This document shows, in pieces, positions 5,335 through 5,997 of a DNA stretch of 5,997 nt. The translations under genes were made by a program, and so were the position numbers. How positions within the stretch are numbered: position 1 is the first letter of the stretch; each line of letters starts with the position of its first letter. The DNA lies in contig JAHFBU010000111.1 of assembly GCA_023249795.1 (NCBI GenBank), positions 1 to 5,997 on the forward strand, read 5' to 3'. Source of the DNA: Syntrophaceae bacterium (GTDB taxonomy: Bacteria > Desulfobacterota > Syntrophia > Syntrophales > UBA5619). The notes under the pieces are model-generated. The model did not search any database. It was not told where the DNA came from and saw only the letters and a program-made list of their open reading frames with translations.

Positions 5335-5997
5335 ATGGATGCTGATCGGATCAGAAAAATCCTCGATGCGGTAAAGTCCGGCGAAACGCCGGTCGAGAGG
5401 GCGCTCGACAGCCTGCGCACACTGCCCTACGACGATATCGGATGCGCCAAACTGGATCTGCACCGATGCATCCGTACCGGCTTCCCGGAGGTTGTCTTCT
5501 GCCAGGGCAAAACGGCCGGTCAGGCCGTTGAGATTGTGAAGCGGCTTGCGCAGCACCACGCCAAGATTCTGGCTACCCGCGTGGCCCCCGATGTCGCCGC
5601 ACAGATCGCGACGGCGGTCGAAGGTTGCGCCTACCACGAGATCGCCAGACTCCTCGTTGTTGACCGCGCCGCTGAAACGGTTGACCAAGCCCCTGATGAG
5701 GCGAAATATGTCATGGTGCTCTGCGCGGGGACCGCGGATATTCCGGTGGCGGAAGAGGCCGCTGTTACGGCGGAGGCAATGGGGAGCCGGGTTGAGCGCT
5801 CCTACGACGTCGGGGTTGCCGGCCTGCACCGGCTGCTCGACCAACGGGAGAGAATCATGCAGGCGAATGTGTTGATCGTCGTCGCCGGGATGGAGGGGGC
5901 GCTTCCCAGCGTCGTCGGTGGGATGGTCTCCTGCCCGGTAATTGCCGTGCCGACCAGTGTTGGCTACGGCGCAAGCTTCGGAGGGCTATCCGCGCTT
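5335..5997 (+). CDS. larB: LarB, nicotinic acid adenine dinucleotide carboxylase/hydrolase (3' partial)
   Basis: LarB starts NPN cofactor synthesis: it carboxylates the pyridinium ring of nicotinic acid adenine dinucleotide at C5 and hydrolyses the phosphoanhydride, giving the substrate for LarE. The frame is open for 221 codons from ATG 5335 to the right edge; the family length is about 250, so some 30 residues are missing. Conserved blocks are DLHRCIRTGFPEVVFCQGKT (41-60), the PurE-like domain with LCAGTADIPVAEEA (129-142), YDVGVAGLHRLL (157-168), VVAGMEGALPSVVGGMV (182-198) and PVIAVPTSVGYGASFGGLSA (201-220). The glutamate in MEGALPS matches a catalytic acid of LarB; the cysteine that forms the substrate adduct lies just past the window edge. 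A CAGGA (5322-5326) inside the end of larE, 8 nt before the ATG, serves as ribosome binding site, so the two genes are translationally close and co-transcribed. larC, the nickel-inserting cyclometallase, would be expected nearby but is not visible. Confidence 0.93.
   Translation, partial: MDADRIRKILDAVKSGETPVERALDSLRTLPYDDIGCAKLDLHRCIRTGFPEVVFCQGKTAGQAVEIVKRLAQHHAKILATRVAPDVAAQIATAVEGCAYHEIARLLVVDRAAETVDQAPDEAKYVMVLCAGTADIPVAEEAAVTAEAMGSRVERSYDVGVAGLHRLLDQRERIMQANVLIVVAGMEGALPSVVGGMVSCPVIAVPTSVGYGASFGGLSAL

Noticed and set aside
4401..5420. 339-codon open frame on the minus strand across larE
   Set aside because: Antisense to larE, whose plus-strand motifs are unmistakable; the translation matches nothing I know and also spans the divergent promoter region.
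5236..5844. 202-codon minus-strand frame over the end of larE and larB
   Set aside because: larB on the plus strand carries clear family motifs over the same bases.
1..5997. CRISPR arrays, tRNA or rRNA genes, insertion sequences, integrase or attachment sites
   Set aside because: No regularly spaced repeats, tRNA-like cloverleaf, transposase-like protein or terminal inverted repeats were seen on either strand.

Overview
The window looks like chromosomal DNA of a moderately GC-rich Gram-negative anaerobe, most plausibly a deltaproteobacterium (Desulfobacterota) of the Syntrophus/Syntrophobacter kind. That assignment is an inference from gene content (fatty-acid activation, a YeiH-type membrane protein, nickel-pincer cofactor genes, a stand-alone ModE-type regulator) and from Gram-negative style promoters and AAGGAGG ribosome binding sites. 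No rRNA or other taxonomic marker is present.

Layout from left to right. (1) Positions 2-1573 hold the C-terminal five-sixths or so of an AMP-forming long-chain acyl-CoA synthetase, cut by the left edge. (2) Positions 1574-2249 form a 676-bp stretch with no believable gene. It carries a candidate promoter at 1730-1757, two perfect-stem hairpins, a G-rich quadruplex-like tract and two 12-bp palindromes, so much of it may be a ~490-nt untranslated leader for the next gene. (3) Positions 2250-3885 hold a two-gene unit: a 483-residue polytopic membrane protein of the YeiH/UPF0324 family ('putative sulfate exporter') and a 52-residue single-pass membrane protein, closed by a strong intrinsic terminator at 3922-3960. 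(4) On the minus strand, 4325-3981 encodes a 114-residue ModE-type winged-helix regulator without the molybdate-binding domains. (5) Diverging from it, larE (4506-5330) and larB (5335-5997, cut by the right edge) encode two of the three enzymes that make the nickel-pincer nucleotide (NPN) cofactor used by lactate racemase and related LarA-type enzymes.

The 180-bp region between the regulator and larE is unusually readable. A consensus TTGACA-N17-CATAAT promoter faces larE. A TGATATAAT extended -10 faces the regulator. An imperfect inverted repeat TTATATC-N6-GATATGA, which resembles ModE-type half sites, lies directly over the regulator's -10. This suggests autoregulation and possibly control of the lar genes.

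No wholly new multi-gene system is evident. The observations most worth a second look are the stand-alone ModE-like regulator with its candidate operator beside the lar genes, the transporter plus small-membrane-protein pair behind a long structured leader, and a LarE with the three-cysteine pattern expected of iron-sulfur-type sulfur insertases.
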